Origin: Semisulcospira habei
Taxonomy: Eukaryota > Mollusca > Gastropoda > Semisulcospiridae
Length of the DNA stretch: 64,000 nt
Assembly (NCBI GenBank): GCA_036245525.1
Contig: BTPG01000004.1
Location: 157,677,505-157,741,504 of the forward strand
Direction: 5' to 3'
Shown here: positions 9,775-22,384 of the stretch, one piece after another
Layout of the letters: the number at the start of each line of letters is the position of its first letter
How positions within the stretch are numbered: position 1 is the first letter of the stretch
The notes under the pieces: generated by a model
Databases searched by the model: none
What the model saw: the letters and a program-made list of their open reading frames with translations, nothing else
Told to the model about the DNA's origin: nothing
Translations under genes and position numbers: made by a program

Positions 9775-11200
9775 TTGTGCCAGAATAAAGCCCGGCGTAT
9801 ACTATAATAGGCCAGTCTAGCAAACTTGTATGCCAGAATAAAGCCCGGCGTATACTATAATAGGCCAGTCTAGCAAACTTGTATGCCAGAATAAAGCCCG
9901 GCGTATACTATAATAGGCCAGTCTAGCAAACTTGTATGCCAGAATAAAGCCCGGCGTATACTATAATAGGCCAGTCAACTCTAGCAAACTTGTATGCCAG
10001 AATAAAGCCCGGCGTATACTATAATAGGCCAGTCTAGCTTTTCCTTGTATGCCAGAATAAAGCCCGGCGTATACTATAATAGGCCAGTCTAGCTTTTCCT
10101 TGTATGCCAGAATAAAGCCCGGCGTATACTATAATAGGCCAGTCTAGCTTTTCCTTGTATGCCAGAATAAAGCCCGGCGTATACTATAATAGGCCAGTCT
10201 AGCTTTTCCTTGTATGCCAGAATAAAGCCCGGCGTATACTATAATAGGCCAGTCTAGCTTTTCCTTGTATGCCAGAATAAAGCCCGGCGTATACTATAAT
10301 AGGCCAGTCTAGCTTTTCCTTGTATGCCAGAATAAAGCCCGGCGTATACTATAATAGGCCAGTCTAGCTTTTCCTTGTATGCCAGAATAAAGCCCGGCGT
10401 ATACTATAATAAGCCAGTCTAGCTTTTTCTTGTATGCCAGAATAAAGCCCGGCGTATACTATAATAGGCCAGTCTAGCTTTTCTTTGTATGCCAGAATAA
10501 AGCCCGGCGTATACTATAATAGGCCAGTCTAGCTTTTCCTTGTATGCCAGAATAAAGCCCGGCGTATACTATAATAGGCCAGTCTAGCTTTTCCTTGTAT
10601 GCCAGAATAAAGCCCGGCGTATACTATAATAGGCCAGTCTAGCTTTTCCTTGTATGCCAGAATAAAGCCCGGCGTATACTATAATAGGCCAGTCTAGCTT
10701 TTCCTTGTATGCCAGAATAAAGCCCGGCGTATACTATAATAGGCCAGTCTAGCTTTTCCTTGTATGCCAGAATAAAGCCCGGCGTATACTATAATAGGCC
10801 AGTCTAGCTTTTCCTTGTATGCCAGAATAAAGCCCGGCGTATACTATAATAGGACAGTCTAGCTTTTCCTTGTATGCCAGAATAAAGCCCGGCGTATACT
10901 ATAATAGGCCAGTCTAGCTTTTCCTTGTATGCCAGAATAAAGCCCGGCGTATACTATAATAAGCCAGTCTAGCTTTTCCTTGTATGCCAGAATAAAGCCC
11001 GGCGTATACTATAATAGGCCAGTCTAGCTTTTCCTTGTATGCCAGAATAAAGCCCGGCGTATACTATAATAGGCCAGTCTAGCTTTTCCTTGTATGCCAG
11101 AATAAAGCCCGGCGTATACTATAATAGGCCAGTCTAGCAAACTTGTATGCCAGAATAAAGCCCGGCGTATACTATAATAGGCCAGTCTAGCTTTTCTTTG
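9775..11200. repeat. 55-bp satellite array, about 26 copies
   Basis: The unit holds GCCAGAATAAAGCCCGG and TATACTATAATAGGCCAG. Early copies have a 53-bp period with the linker TAGCAAACTTG. From about 10031 the period is 55 bp with the linker TAGCTTTTCCTTG, and one late copy near 11140 returns to the first linker. Copies are nearly identical (single changes at about 10411, 10431, 10483, 10854 and 10962). Each copy carries AATAAA. It lies in an XDH-like intron. ORFs crossing it are artefacts. Confidence 0.97.
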
Positions 11201-11240
11201 GGAATGCGGTGTACGGAGGGCTTTAAAGTCCCGCAGGTAT

Positions 11241-11625
11241 ATTAAACCCTTTTCATCCTGATACACCCACTGCTTGAAATAAATGTGACTATGATAGTTC
11301 AAGGGTGATGCCAGAATAGCTTGGCGCCAGGGGCGCCAAGCTATTCTGGCATTACCCTTGAACTAATCAATGAATCTTTATTTTACAACGGTAAAGATGT
11401 TAACAATGCCAGAGGCAATGCCATTTTTCAAATCTGCCGTTGCTACATCTACAAACAAACACAGCAATTACATTACATTAATACATGTATATGAACAACG
11501 CCTGGTGTGTTTGGGGAGGGGCAGCAAAAACGGTTGAGCCATCTCCTAATCTGTAATGTCGCCTTCATAGGACAATAAGCAATTTAAAAAAAAAAAGAAA
11601 TCAGCCTCAGGATGAAATGGATTAA
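11241..11625. mobile_element. Family A element A2, interrupted
   Basis: The left end is TTAAACCCTTTTCATCCTGA and the right end is CAGGATGAAATGGATTAA, which match as an inverted terminal repeat. The hairpin at about 11293-11365 has TAGTTCAAGGGTGATGCC arms and a GGCGCC stem. About 210 bp of other DNA lies between hairpin and right end. It starts AATCTTTATTTTAC, which looks like the antisense 3' end of a LINE (compare AATAAAGATTCATC at 20432). Confidence 0.7.
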
Positions 11626-11649
11626 CAGTGGCTTAAAAATATATTTTTC

Positions 11650-11705
11650 AGGGGAGGATGGAGGGGTGGATGGGGAAGGGGGGGGGGTGGGGGGGGGGGG
11701 GGCGG
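11650..11705. repeat. G-run tract
   Basis: Several G-runs, including 11 or more Gs at 11691-11701. It is a G-quadruplex candidate with no coding content. ORFs here are low complexity. Confidence 0.8.
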
Positions 11706-11871
11706 CGTTCCTGGTGTTACTTTCCAGCCTCCAAAACTTTAAACAATTGTCCAGAATATTCTCGGATACAAAGTTATATGTTGAATTGTTGTTATTTGTT
11801 GTTGTTATTTGTTGAAAACAACAACAAAAACAACAACAATTAGTACTTTAAATTACATGTTATGCACTCAC

Positions 11872-11941
11872 TTCCTGGCGGCGACCGCAAGCGGTAACAC
11901 AAAGGCGCCTCCACGCAATTCTTTCCCGCCAAAACCGCCAC
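11872..11941 (-). CDS. XDH: Xanthine dehydrogenase-like, exon with GGGFGGKE loop
   Basis: This 70-bp exon (phase 2 bases in, 2 bases out) is too short for a standalone ORF call. It completes the glycine codon from exon 12574-12637 and then reads GGFGGKELRGGAFVLPLAVA. GGGFGGKE is the core molybdenum-cofactor loop of the XDH family, and its final Glu matches the catalytic-site glutamate. Acceptor TTGTCCAG precedes 11941 and donor GTGAGTG follows 11872. LRGG replaces the usual TRS after the Glu, which is a mild divergence. Confidence 0.88.
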
Positions 11942-11995
11942 CTGGACAATGGAGCGGATTGATATCAAATTGCTTAGGACACTTGCAAAATACGC

Positions 11996-12085
11996 AAATC
12001 TGGTTGCTTGATTGGTTGGTTGGGTGCTTGGCTGGTTGGTTGCTTGGTTGGCTGGCTGGCTGCTTAGTTTGGTTAGTTGGTTATT
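11996..12085. repeat. Degenerate (TTGG)n / (GCTT)n tract
   Basis: Tetranucleotide-like TTGG, GCTT and GCTG units with drift. Not coding. Confidence 0.8.
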
Positions 12086-12218
12086 TGATACATTGAAGTA
12101 TGAAAACACATCGAACTCGTGAACCTTCGCGAGTCAGCCGCTGGGATAGTACTCATAACGAAGGAAGGAAACCAAAAGCTTATCCCCATCGCTGAGAAAC
12201 CGTAAACACGATCCATCT

Positions 12219-12283
12219 GCAAGAGACATAGATCCTCATCAGCCCCCGCAGTTGCGGGGGCTGTTGAGGATCTATGTCTCTTG
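12219..12283. repeat. Family B hairpin core, ends not seen (B4)
   Basis: GCAAGAGACATAGATCCTCA pairs with GAGGATCTATGTCTCTTG around GCCCCCGCAGTTGCGGGGGC. No TTAACCC terminus is visible on either side, so the outer element has decayed or been cut away. Confidence 0.75.
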
Positions 12284-12573
12284 GTGACCCAGCATTGGGT
12301 CCATGTTCACTGGACGACTAAAGTTCTGGCGTGAATTAACACACACAAAAATCAGAAATTTTCTGCGTCCAGTGGCAGGCAAGGGGCTATGCACACTCAT
12401 ACGTTACGCGCACGACTATCTCCTGCTGAATAAGCAAATGGGTTCCATCGCAACCAGGATATGTTTATCTACATCTTTCAGTTCGAGATAGTCAACAGTT
12501 TAAAGTGTATGGCTGCATAAGCGTTTACATTAAGCGGTTTAGAGTGAATGAATATAATAATCTGAAATCTCAC

Positions 12574-12637
12574 CTAATCGTCTGACGGAGATCTTGACCT
12601 TGTTGAAGGGAACTCCCAGTACTCTGGCCACAAAGCG
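12574..12637 (-). CDS. XDH: Xanthine dehydrogenase-like, exon
   Basis: This 64-bp exon encodes RFVARVLGVPFNKVKISVRR-L plus the first base of Gly. It matches the XDH stretch after the STQN-type strand, where LGVP is conserved. Acceptor GTGTTCAG precedes 12637 and donor GTGAGA follows 12574. The phases fit exons 13283-13501 and 11872-11941 exactly. Confidence 0.9.
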
Positions 12638-12719
12638 CTGAACACAGAAAAATAAATTACGATATAATCAAGCCTAGAATGATCTGGAATCGTAAGATAC
12701 CGGTAACTATATGCGAGCA

Positions 12720-12766
12720 AACCCCGGGGTGGGTCGGGGGGGTGGGGGTGGGGGGGGGGGGGAGTC
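12720..12766. repeat. G-run tract
   Basis: GGGTGGGGGTGG and 13 consecutive Gs at about 12750-12762. Low complexity. Confidence 0.75.
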
Positions 12767-13093
12767 ACTCAACGATGGAAAAACGCCTAGATCACTTCAG
12801 TTACTGGATTTAGGTGTTTGTCCAAGGTCAGTGACTCAACTTGGTACGAATACTGTACCTCTCCTATAGATAGATTGTTGTGAAATAAATGCACGGGTGC
12901 ATATAACGTGGTAGTATTGTTGAGACAAACACCCGGATTTCGGTGTGTGAGGAAAACAAATTGCTGTCGACAGTTTCTGTGTCTGGTTGGCGTTTTTTTT
13001 TTATAATTTTATTGTAATGTTTTGTTGTAGTTATTGTTGTTGTTGTTGTTGAAATGACCATCAAACACATAAACGCACTCCAGAATAACAAGC

Positions 13094-13209
13094 ACAAAAC
13101 AAAACAGTTTACTACACTCATTAATGATGTGCCGCACACGGATACGCGGCAAAGCCGCCTATCCGTGTGCGACAAATCACTAATGAGCTTCGTCAACTGG
13201 GGTTTTGTG
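13094..13209. mobile_element. Palindromic element, family P
   Basis: The inverted repeat centres on GCGGCAAAGCCGC at 13146-13158. The arms CGCACACGGATA / TATCCGTGTGCG and CTCATTAATGAT / ATCACTAATGAG are extended outward by CAAAAC..CAGTT / AACTGG..GTTTTG. It is the only copy in this window and is unrelated in sequence to families A-D. Confidence 0.65.
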
Positions 13210-13282
13210 TTTGTTGATCTGTGGCGGTTTTCTTTCAGGTGTTTGCTACACAGACAAGGCAAGAAGTAATCTGATACAGTAC

Positions 13283-13501
13283 CTGCATGCTGGCAACCCC
13301 CTGTGTTGTAATCACCATCTCCATATCCCCGGCCTCCCCCGGGTAGGCAATGGCGGCGTGCGGTTCCAGGTAGAAATGTTCTTGGGCCTCCACGTGCACC
13401 TGCCCTTCAAGCACGTGCTCAGCGCTAGACAGAGCTCCAGCCACGTCACCGCACGCGATGGTAGGGTTGAAAGGGTAGAGAGACCCCTTTTCTATAGCGT
13501 C
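13283..13501 (-). CDS. XDH: Xanthine dehydrogenase-like, exon (most 5' seen)
   Basis: This 219-bp exon (73 codons, phase 0/0) begins DAIEKGSLYPFNPTIACGD and contains EAQEHFYLEPHAAI. The QEHFYLE word is the XDH/aldehyde oxidase substrate-channel motif with the conserved glutamine next to the molybdopterin. It ends EMVITTQGVASMQ. Acceptor GTTACAG precedes 13501 and donor GTACTG follows 13283. The upstream exons for the 2Fe-2S and FAD domains were not found in the window. They may lie in the gap, beyond the window, or be too short to recognise. The plus-strand gene at 23.3 kb complicates a simple continuation. Confidence 0.92.
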
Positions 13502-13543
13502 CTGTAACACAGTATTGCAGTCATTTTCAACATAATTATATCT

Positions 13544-13735
13544 ATCTATCTATCTATATCCCGTAGTCTTGCCGACCGTTGGGGCACCACTGATGACTTG
13601 GCAATCAGCTCCCTCCATTCCTCTCTGCTCTCTGCCATTCTCAGCGTATCGCCCAGCTTCAGTCCTGTCCACTCTGAGATATTGTCCTCCCATCTTTTCC
13701 TCCGTCTTCCTCTCCTTCGTCCTCCTTGCAATTAT
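13544..13735 (-). pseudogene. RTE-like LINE 3' fragment with GATA tail
   Basis: On the minus strand it reads RKRWEDNISEWTGLKLGDTL, then EEWRELIAKSSVVPQRSARL, followed by an (ATAG)n tail (ATCT units at 13544-13558 on the plus strand). It is the same 3' end as at 37640-37735 but without array expansion. It lies 43 bp from the XDH-like exon acceptor. Confidence 0.8.
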
Positions 13736-13739
13736 AATT

Positions 13740-13816
13740 ACGAGCAAAAGAAATGCGATTTTTTTGGAATCATCGGAAAGACTTTTTAAAAAGGTCGCAT
13801 TTCTTTTGTTCATCAG
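13740..13816. mobile_element. Family D palindromic element (D2)
   Basis: ACGAGCAAAAGAAATGCGA pairs with TCGCATTTCTTTTGTTCAT. An inner GGAATCATCGGAAAG is kept on the left arm only, so the central stem has been partly lost relative to D1. Confidence 0.7.
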
Positions 13817-14248
13817 TACTATTTCCTGCACGGGTATCCATTCAGCCATTATGGTATGCAACTGTTTGTTGTTTGTAATTTCCAGACCAAACGGGTGACT
13901 TTCAAGTGTATAAAATGCAAACAATATAAAGGAAGTAAGAAACACATTTACAACGGACAAGTAAAGACAAACCTGTTGTAACTGAGCTTTATAAAAGCGT
14001 GTTTCTTTATTTCTTGGGTATATATATATATATATTTTTTTTTGAGCTAATTTCCTGTTTGTACCTTGCAATGTGTAAGAGACCATGTTACGTTGCAGTT
14101 CTAAACATCGAGCACCCCGAAAGTGTCTGCTAGGTATTATTGGTTCTGATAAGTTTCTGTGATCTGTATTCAATGTTTCAAATATAGCACTTTCTCGCTG
14201 TTGGGCCGACTGCTCCGTGATCGAAACAAAGACTATATCTTTGATGGG
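13817..14248. other. No gene seen
   Basis: AT-rich sequence with a short (TA)n at 14020-14034. A long minus-strand ORF crosses this stretch and the adjacent LINE fragment, but it shows no recognisable domain. Confidence 0.4.
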
Positions 14249-14751
14249 CGCCATCTTGTTTTGTGCGACCTACCACGTGTTTTCGCTCAGAGTGTTTAGT
14301 GGTTTTTCGTTGGATGTACTGTGTTTCGTGTGCTGAAAGTCTGCTGAGTATCGTATAAGAGTGCGCTGATGAGGATTATGCTTGTGTTTCGTCGGATCTG
14401 ATTGCTGTTTGAGTGGTATCGTATTGAATTGTGCCTGTCATTTGAATTTTTGTTTTACGTCGCCATTTTGCTTCTTCCGCAGCGTGGGTTCGCCGGGCCT
14501 TTCCGCGCCCTGTTTTTCATGTGCTGCGTGCTAGTGTGTGATATGTTTACTGTGTGAGTCTGTTTGCCACCCGTGGTTGCATCTGCTGCTTGGTTGTTGT
14601 AGACTCGTTCTGTTCCTACCGTTCTATAGGTCTTCGTGTGCTCTCTCGTCGACATCTCGCCCTCCCCACTTTCGGCGCCATTGCCCGATCTCGCCGCCGA
14701 CCGACCGGAAATCAGGTCGCTTCCCCTACCACACCGCTCACACACACACCG

Positions 14752-14831
<80 letters not shown>

Positions 14832-17800
14832 ACTCACACACACACACCCTACTGAACCCTCTTCTCGTCCTCCTCTTTCTTGTCCTCACAAACAATCATG
14901 CTCATCAAATACACACGCCAACAACTGCTATCTCTACGTCGCCACGCCACCTACTGCGCGGCCGGTGCCGCTGACAGTGTTGCAGATGCCTTACGCGGCA
15001 CCCGATCCCGAAAGAGAGGCCTCAGGGGCAGAATTAGCAAAAGGCGGGACTCACCACCACAAACACAACCACACACTTCTTCCTCTTTTCCTATGCCCTT
15101 CCACCCCTTCCGCCTCCCCCCGCCTCCTCGATTTCTCCACCTCCCTTCCTTCTTCTCCCATTTCCTTTCCTTTCTTGCTCATCTACTGCTCCCTGCTTTC
15201 CTCGGCCGCCCCCTCCCCCGCCCTCCTCCCCTTCCTCCCCTCACCCCCATCCTCCTTCGCCTGCTTTTTCCTCCTCGTCCCCTCTCCCCCCTTTCTCCTC
15301 CCCTTCGCCCTCCGCCTCCCTCTACCTCAGCTTTTCCTACTCCCCTTCCTCCCCCTCCCCCTCCTCTCGCATCCTCTTTCTTGCCCGGTTCTCCTTCCCC
15401 GTCTTTTCCTCCTCCCCCCTCTCCCCCTCCCCACTCCTTCCCCCCTCCATCCTCCTTCCCCCCTCCCCACCCTCCTCTTCCTTTGTCCTCTTCTTCGTCC
15501 GTTTCTTCTCCCTCTTCCTCTTCTGGCTCATCCAACCTAAAACTGTGTCTGTTCAATGCACAGTCTGTCTGCAAAGATGGCAAAGCCGACGTGATTTCAG
15601 ATTTCATCCTAGACAATGACCTAGATGTTGTCGTGATCACCGAAACGTGGCTCCGCTCCGCTGGCGATGAACCCATCATCGCCAGCGTCACTCCGAGTGG
15701 CTACCGCCTGGCCTCCTTCCCGCGTGCTTCCAGAGGGGGTGGCATTGCCATCATCTACAGGGACTGTCTTTCTGCTCATCTCTCCTTCTCTCAGTCTCTC
15801 CCTTTTGCTCATCCCTCCTTTGAATCTGTCGAGGCCGTAGCAACACTCCCTGGCCAGTCTCTCATCTTCTCATGTATCTATCGCCCACCTCCAAGCTCTC
15901 AAAACAAACTCACAAACTCCATGTGCCTCACCGAGTTCGATCTCCTCCTCGACCACTACAACACACGACCCGGAAAACACATCCTTCTTGGCGACTTTAA
16001 CTTCCACTTCGACAAACCCGACCACCCGGACACAAAACGCATTTGCACGTCACTTTCAAACCACAATCTTACACAACACATCACTAAACCCACCCACCGA
16101 CTCGGCCACACCCTCGACTGGATCATCACCCGCACCTCCGATCAACTCTTCCTCGACTCTGACACCTCTTCTGTGCTTCCCTCCGACTACCTCGCCATTC
16201 TCGTCGCCCTCAACCTACCTCCCCCGAAAAACACCAAGCTCTTTGTCTCTCGTCGCAAACTAAAATCTGTCAACCGTGAGAACTTCTTCGACGAAGCTGT
16301 CGACCTTCTCTTGGACCCCGCCTCATCTCCCGATCTTGCATCCCATTTCAATTCCTCCCTTCGAAAACTTCTAGACACCCATGCCCCTGTCACCACCTGT
16401 TCCATACCCAACCGACTCCCCTCCCCCTGGCTCACTGACGACATAGCTGAGGCCAAGCGCGAGCGTCGACAAGCGGAACGCCGCTGGCGCTCATCTGACC
16501 TCACCGTTCACAGAGAGATCTTCCAAACCACCAGATCCAAAGTCTGCAGAATGATCTCCGACTCCAAAAGCAAACACCTTCAAAACAAAATCCTGGAATC
16601 CACTTCTTCCAAAACCCTCTACGCCACCATGAACACACTCCTAGGCACTTCTAAAGACTCTCCTCTTCCCAACACACACAGCAAAGAAGAACTTCCGTCC
16701 GCTTTTTCCTCCTATTTCTCCGACAAAATCCAACTCTGCGCAACACACTAGACACTCTGCCTTCTCCGCCTTGCCTTCCTGATCCCCCCTTTTCCGGCAC
16801 TCCCCTCTCGTCCTTCCGCCCCGTCTCTCAGGATGAAGTCCTCAAGACCATAAAGTCCATGCCTTTCAAAACCTGCGAACTAGACCCCCTCCCAGCTTCC
16901 CTCTACCGGGACGGCCTCCCAAAACTTTTGCCCTTCATTACCGACATCATCAACACATCTCTAGAGAATGGCTCCGTCCCCGATATCTTCAAGTCCGCCA
17001 TCGTCCGTCCTCTCCTCAAAAAACACAACCTCGACCCAAACGAACTCAAGAACTACCGCCCAGTCTCCAATCTCTCTTTCCTGTCCAAGCTTCTTGAGAA
17101 GGTTGTCCTCAACCAACTCAACCTCCACCTCGCCGACAACAACCTCCTCAGTCCCTTCCAGTCTGCCTATCCCAAACATCACAGCACTGAAACAGCCCTT
17201 CTACATATCCTTAACGACCTGCTTCTCTCCACTGACTCGGGCAACATCTCCCTTCGTACGCTACTCGATCTCTCTGCCGCCTTCGACACCATAGACCACT
17301 CTATCCTCCTCCACCGCCTTCACCACTCCTTTGGCATCACTGACTCTGCTCACTCCTGGTTTCTCTCCTACCTCTCCGACAGACAGCAGTCCGTCACCAT
17401 CGACGGCGTCTCCTCCAACCCAGTCAGGCTCTCCTGCGGCGTTCCACAGGGGTCCGTCCTGGGCCCGGTCCTTTTCACACTCTACACCTCCACCCTGTCC
17501 AACATCATCCAGTCTCACCACATACACCACCACCTCTACGCTGACGACTCACAACTACTAGACAAAGACAAACTCGACAACACTCAGACACTACTGACTC
17601 GCACGGCTGACTGCTATGAAGACGTGAAAAACTGGATGACAGCAAACAAGCTCAAACTGAACGACGACAAAACGGAAGCCATGCTGGTAGGCACTCGCCA
17701 GAAACTTTCCCAGCTCCCTCCCTCTCTCCACCTTCAACTCGACAGCACCCCCATCTCCCTCTCTGACTCGGTCAAGAACCTTGGCGTTATCCTCGATTCC

Positions 17801-18500
17801 TCTCTTTCTATGACCAGCTTCGTCTCCGCCACGGCCCAGACATGTTATTTCCACCTCCGCCGCATCAGTCAGATCAGAAAATACCTCACTACCGAAGCTG
17901 CCACCAAACTCGCTGTCTCTCTCATCTTATCTCGCATCGACTACTGCAACTCTCCTTTCCGGCCTTCCTCACTCCACCACTCTCACTCTCCAGCGCGTCC
18001 AGAACAATGCTGCCCGCCTCGTCCTCAGAAAGAAAAAATCCGACCACATCACTCCCCTGCTCAAGCTCCTTCACTGGCTCCCCATCCCCCAACGCATCCA
18101 ATACAAGATTCTGTCTCTCTGCTACAAATCCCTGAACAACTACGCTCCTGCCTATCTCTCCAACTTACTTCACCCCTACACTCCTCCCCGCTCCGCCTCC
18201 GACCCTCTCCGCCTCCTCATCCCCCGCACCAAACTCAGCACTTTCGGCCCCCGCTCCTTCTCACTATACGGTCCATCTACCTGGAACACTCTCCCACTCT
18301 CTCTCCGTCAGAAACACTCGCTCTCCTCCTTCCAGTCCGCCCTCAAAACTCACCTCTTTCAACAGTTCTAGCACTATATCACCACACTCCCCACCCCAAG
18401 CTGACCGTCGTAATGTATCTTCACTATTTGTGTTACGTGAGTCATTGTCTAAAGCGTGCGCATGCGTGTGCGAGTTGTGAGTGCGCGCTTAGAGTTATAA
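14249..18500 (+). mobile_element. L2-like LINE, near full length, copy 2
   Basis: It is collinear with copy 1 from the leader (starting at CGCCATCTTGTTTTGTGCGA) through the CA microsatellite (14740-14829) to the 3' UTR word GCGCGCTTAGAGTTATAA, where the N gap begins. It is better preserved than copy 1. The two copies differ in many single bases and in indels, so they are separate insertions and not an assembly duplicate. Confidence 0.92.
14880..18370 (+). pseudogene. L2-like LINE copy 2 ORF (endonuclease + RT), two frameshifts
   Basis: The first frame runs 14880-16751. It holds a Pro/Ser-rich N-terminal third, then an APE-like endonuclease (NAQSVCKDGK, ITETWL, GDFNFHFDKPD). The SDH motif reads SDY near 16188, which changes a catalytic histidine. 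A one-base loss near 16729 shifts to the RT frame (about 16740-17951: YRPVSNLSFLSKLLEKVV, DLSAAFDTIDHS, GVPQGSVLGP, YADDSQL). A two-base loss near 17951 shifts to the C-terminal frame ending QSALKTHLFQQF at 18370. It cannot be translated as one protein. Confidence 0.92.
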
Positions 18501-19000
18501 NNNNNNNNNNNNNNNNNNNNNNNNNNNNNNNNNNNNNNNNNNNNNNNNNNNNNNNNNNNNNNNNNNNNNNNNNNNNNNNNNNNNNNNNNNNNNNNNNNNN
18601 NNNNNNNNNNNNNNNNNNNNNNNNNNNNNNNNNNNNNNNNNNNNNNNNNNNNNNNNNNNNNNNNNNNNNNNNNNNNNNNNNNNNNNNNNNNNNNNNNNNN
18701 NNNNNNNNNNNNNNNNNNNNNNNNNNNNNNNNNNNNNNNNNNNNNNNNNNNNNNNNNNNNNNNNNNNNNNNNNNNNNNNNNNNNNNNNNNNNNNNNNNNN
18801 NNNNNNNNNNNNNNNNNNNNNNNNNNNNNNNNNNNNNNNNNNNNNNNNNNNNNNNNNNNNNNNNNNNNNNNNNNNNNNNNNNNNNNNNNNNNNNNNNNNN
18901 NNNNNNNNNNNNNNNNNNNNNNNNNNNNNNNNNNNNNNNNNNNNNNNNNNNNNNNNNNNNNNNNNNNNNNNNNNNNNNNNNNNNNNNNNNNNNNNNNNNN
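18501..19000. other. Assembly gap, 500 N
   Basis: Exactly 500 N, a conventional placeholder size. It interrupts the tail of L2-like copy 2 and the 5' part of the next LINE, so both repeats lose sequence here. Any ORF spanning it is meaningless. Confidence 1.
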
Positions 19001-20587
<1,587 letters not shown>

Positions 20588-20636
20588 GGTTGGATGGTTG
20601 GGGGGAAGGCGGCGGGACTCAGGATTGGTGGGTTGG

Positions 20637-20775
20637 TTGTTCATTGCTTAACGTCCCGACAGCAACACGACTTTCTCCGGACGTGCCTGCACTGTTTGTT
20701 TAAAAATACTCAAACACATAATATTGAATGTTATGTCGTCAGCCGGCCTAATATCCTAAATAAACCTAAGACATG
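20637..20775. repeat. Family F repeat, partial
   Basis: CATTGCTTAACGTCCCGACAG, ACGTGCCTGCACTG and AATAAACCTAAGACATGAG match the proximal half of the complete copies at 33885-34267 and 36605-36955. Confidence 0.8.
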
Positions 20776-20799
20776 AGACAACAAGATGGAATGTGCCAT

Positions 20800-20940
20800 A
20801 ATCCAGTATCTGGTTACTTTAGTTGTCAGATATTTAGATCTGCCCGCCTATGTCGTAATGGGCATGCATTTGAATTCGCTCCACCGCGAACCATCTGAAA
20901 AACTTTCTTCTAAAAGTAGAAAAACTTACACAAGATGAGG
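20800..20940. repeat. Family J repeat, right part
   Basis: CTGCCCGCCTATGTCGTAAT..CCACCGCGA..TTTCTTCTA..TAGAAAAAC matches 21424-21515 closely. It is non-coding. Confidence 0.7.
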
Positions 20941-21244
20941 ATTTCATCCCAAAGTCTATCGTATTGTTTGGAGCTCACGTGCGTGTTTCTTTTAGGAACA
21001 TTCAGAGTTGTTCATATTGTTAAGCTTATCCTTCTGATCCATTTCCTTCCTCTCTAAGCCAACCTCTGATCAACACACACGCCGGCGCACACAAATAGAA
21101 ACGGACACAGCGCTTCCCGCCGTTAGTACGCTCTGTGAGCTTGAGTAGCGATCAGGAATTCTGAAGAAGAAGAATACCACGAGCAGCAAAATGACGTCAC
21201 TATGCCACCCACTTAAGAAAGTATTTCGCCAAGTTTCAAGCTTG

Positions 21245-21515
21245 TATGTACAGTAATATCGGAGATTCTCTTACTTTACATACATACGCACACACAACAT
21301 ACTCACATACATACATACTCACATACGGCGCTTCGCGCCAAATGTACGCTCAGCAGCGAGGTTAGCGTAACTAGACATGACGTAATTTTTATCTTGTTAC
21401 TTCAATTGTTACAAGTTTAGCCTGCCCGCCTTTGCCATCATGGACATGCTATTAAATTTGCCCCACCGCGATCCGTCCTAAAATGTTTCTTCTATAAATA
21501 GAAGGGACTTATACT
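21245..21515. repeat. Family J repeat, longest copy
   Basis: It opens with AATATCGGAGATTCTCTTAC, has a degenerate CA/CATA tract, a small GGCGCTTCGCGCC hairpin, ATTTTTATCTTGTTACTT, and then the CTGCCCGCC part. Other copies lie at 22385-22635 (full-like) and 45706-45775 (left part). Confidence 0.75.
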
Positions 21516-22384
21516 AAGTAATTCTGCACCAGCTAATACTTTTACCAAGACAAATCTGCGGCGGAGCTAAAAGCATCACGTCTAGTTCAGAAATGGAGAT
21601 TTTTTCCGGTCTAACGACGAAAACAACCTACCCCAAGCAACGGATCCGCTTCAATTCAGTGTGCGCCATGATATCTGAAGAAAACGTAGGCGTTTCGAAA
21701 GCGTTATGATCCCAAATATGTATGCGTCATCGTCAAATCATCCGGCAACTTAATGCGTCACGGATTCTTTGCGGTTGATTTGGGGCCTCGGTTCTAGAAC
21801 CCCTCAAAATAACTGAGGCCCCGGCTTACAGGTCACAATTTGACTTAAACTTACCCGAGACCCGGGACAAACACTGTTTGTGAAAATTCCTGTGAGTATT
21901 AATGAAAAGAGTTTTGTTAGCTGTTTTAAAAGTAACTCCGAAAAAGTGGTGCCAAAAATTACAGTTTTATCCTAGTCGTTCCCGACAGCCGAAACAAACT
22001 GTAGGTTTACGTAAAATCATGCGGGTATTAATGAGAGAATTGCTTTTTTTCATAAAAGATTCAATTGTTTTAAGAATAATCCCAAATGATTCCAGGAAAA
22101 AAAGTGAGATAAAAAAAAAATATATGTCATTATCACTGAACAAGTTGAAGAGGTACAATGCTGGTTAATGAACTCATTCAATGTCTTCCTTTAATCTACC
22201 TATATGCAAAATATCTAGTACAAATAAGCAGAATTACGGACTCCAATGTGGATCAATCGGTTTTTTTTTTTTTCTTTTTTTTTTTTTGTGTGTGTTAAAC
22301 GCCATTTTCTCGCCAATGTGTGATTTTTTTTTTTTTTTTTTACATCAAACAAACTACCTCGAGATAATTCTTTTATGTACAATA
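21516..22384. other. No gene seen
   Basis: AT-rich with poly-T runs at 22260-22288 and 22326-22342. The small ORFs on both strands have no recognisable domains. Confidence 0.5.

Noticed and set aside
10000..11200. Satellite considered as a CRISPR-like array
   Set aside because: Units are head-to-tail and nearly identical with no unique spacers, in a eukaryotic intron.
13550..14254. Minus-strand 234-codon ORF as upstream XDH exon(s)
   Set aside because: It shows no resemblance to FAD or 2Fe-2S domains; its last part is the RTE-like LINE fragment and family D hairpin.
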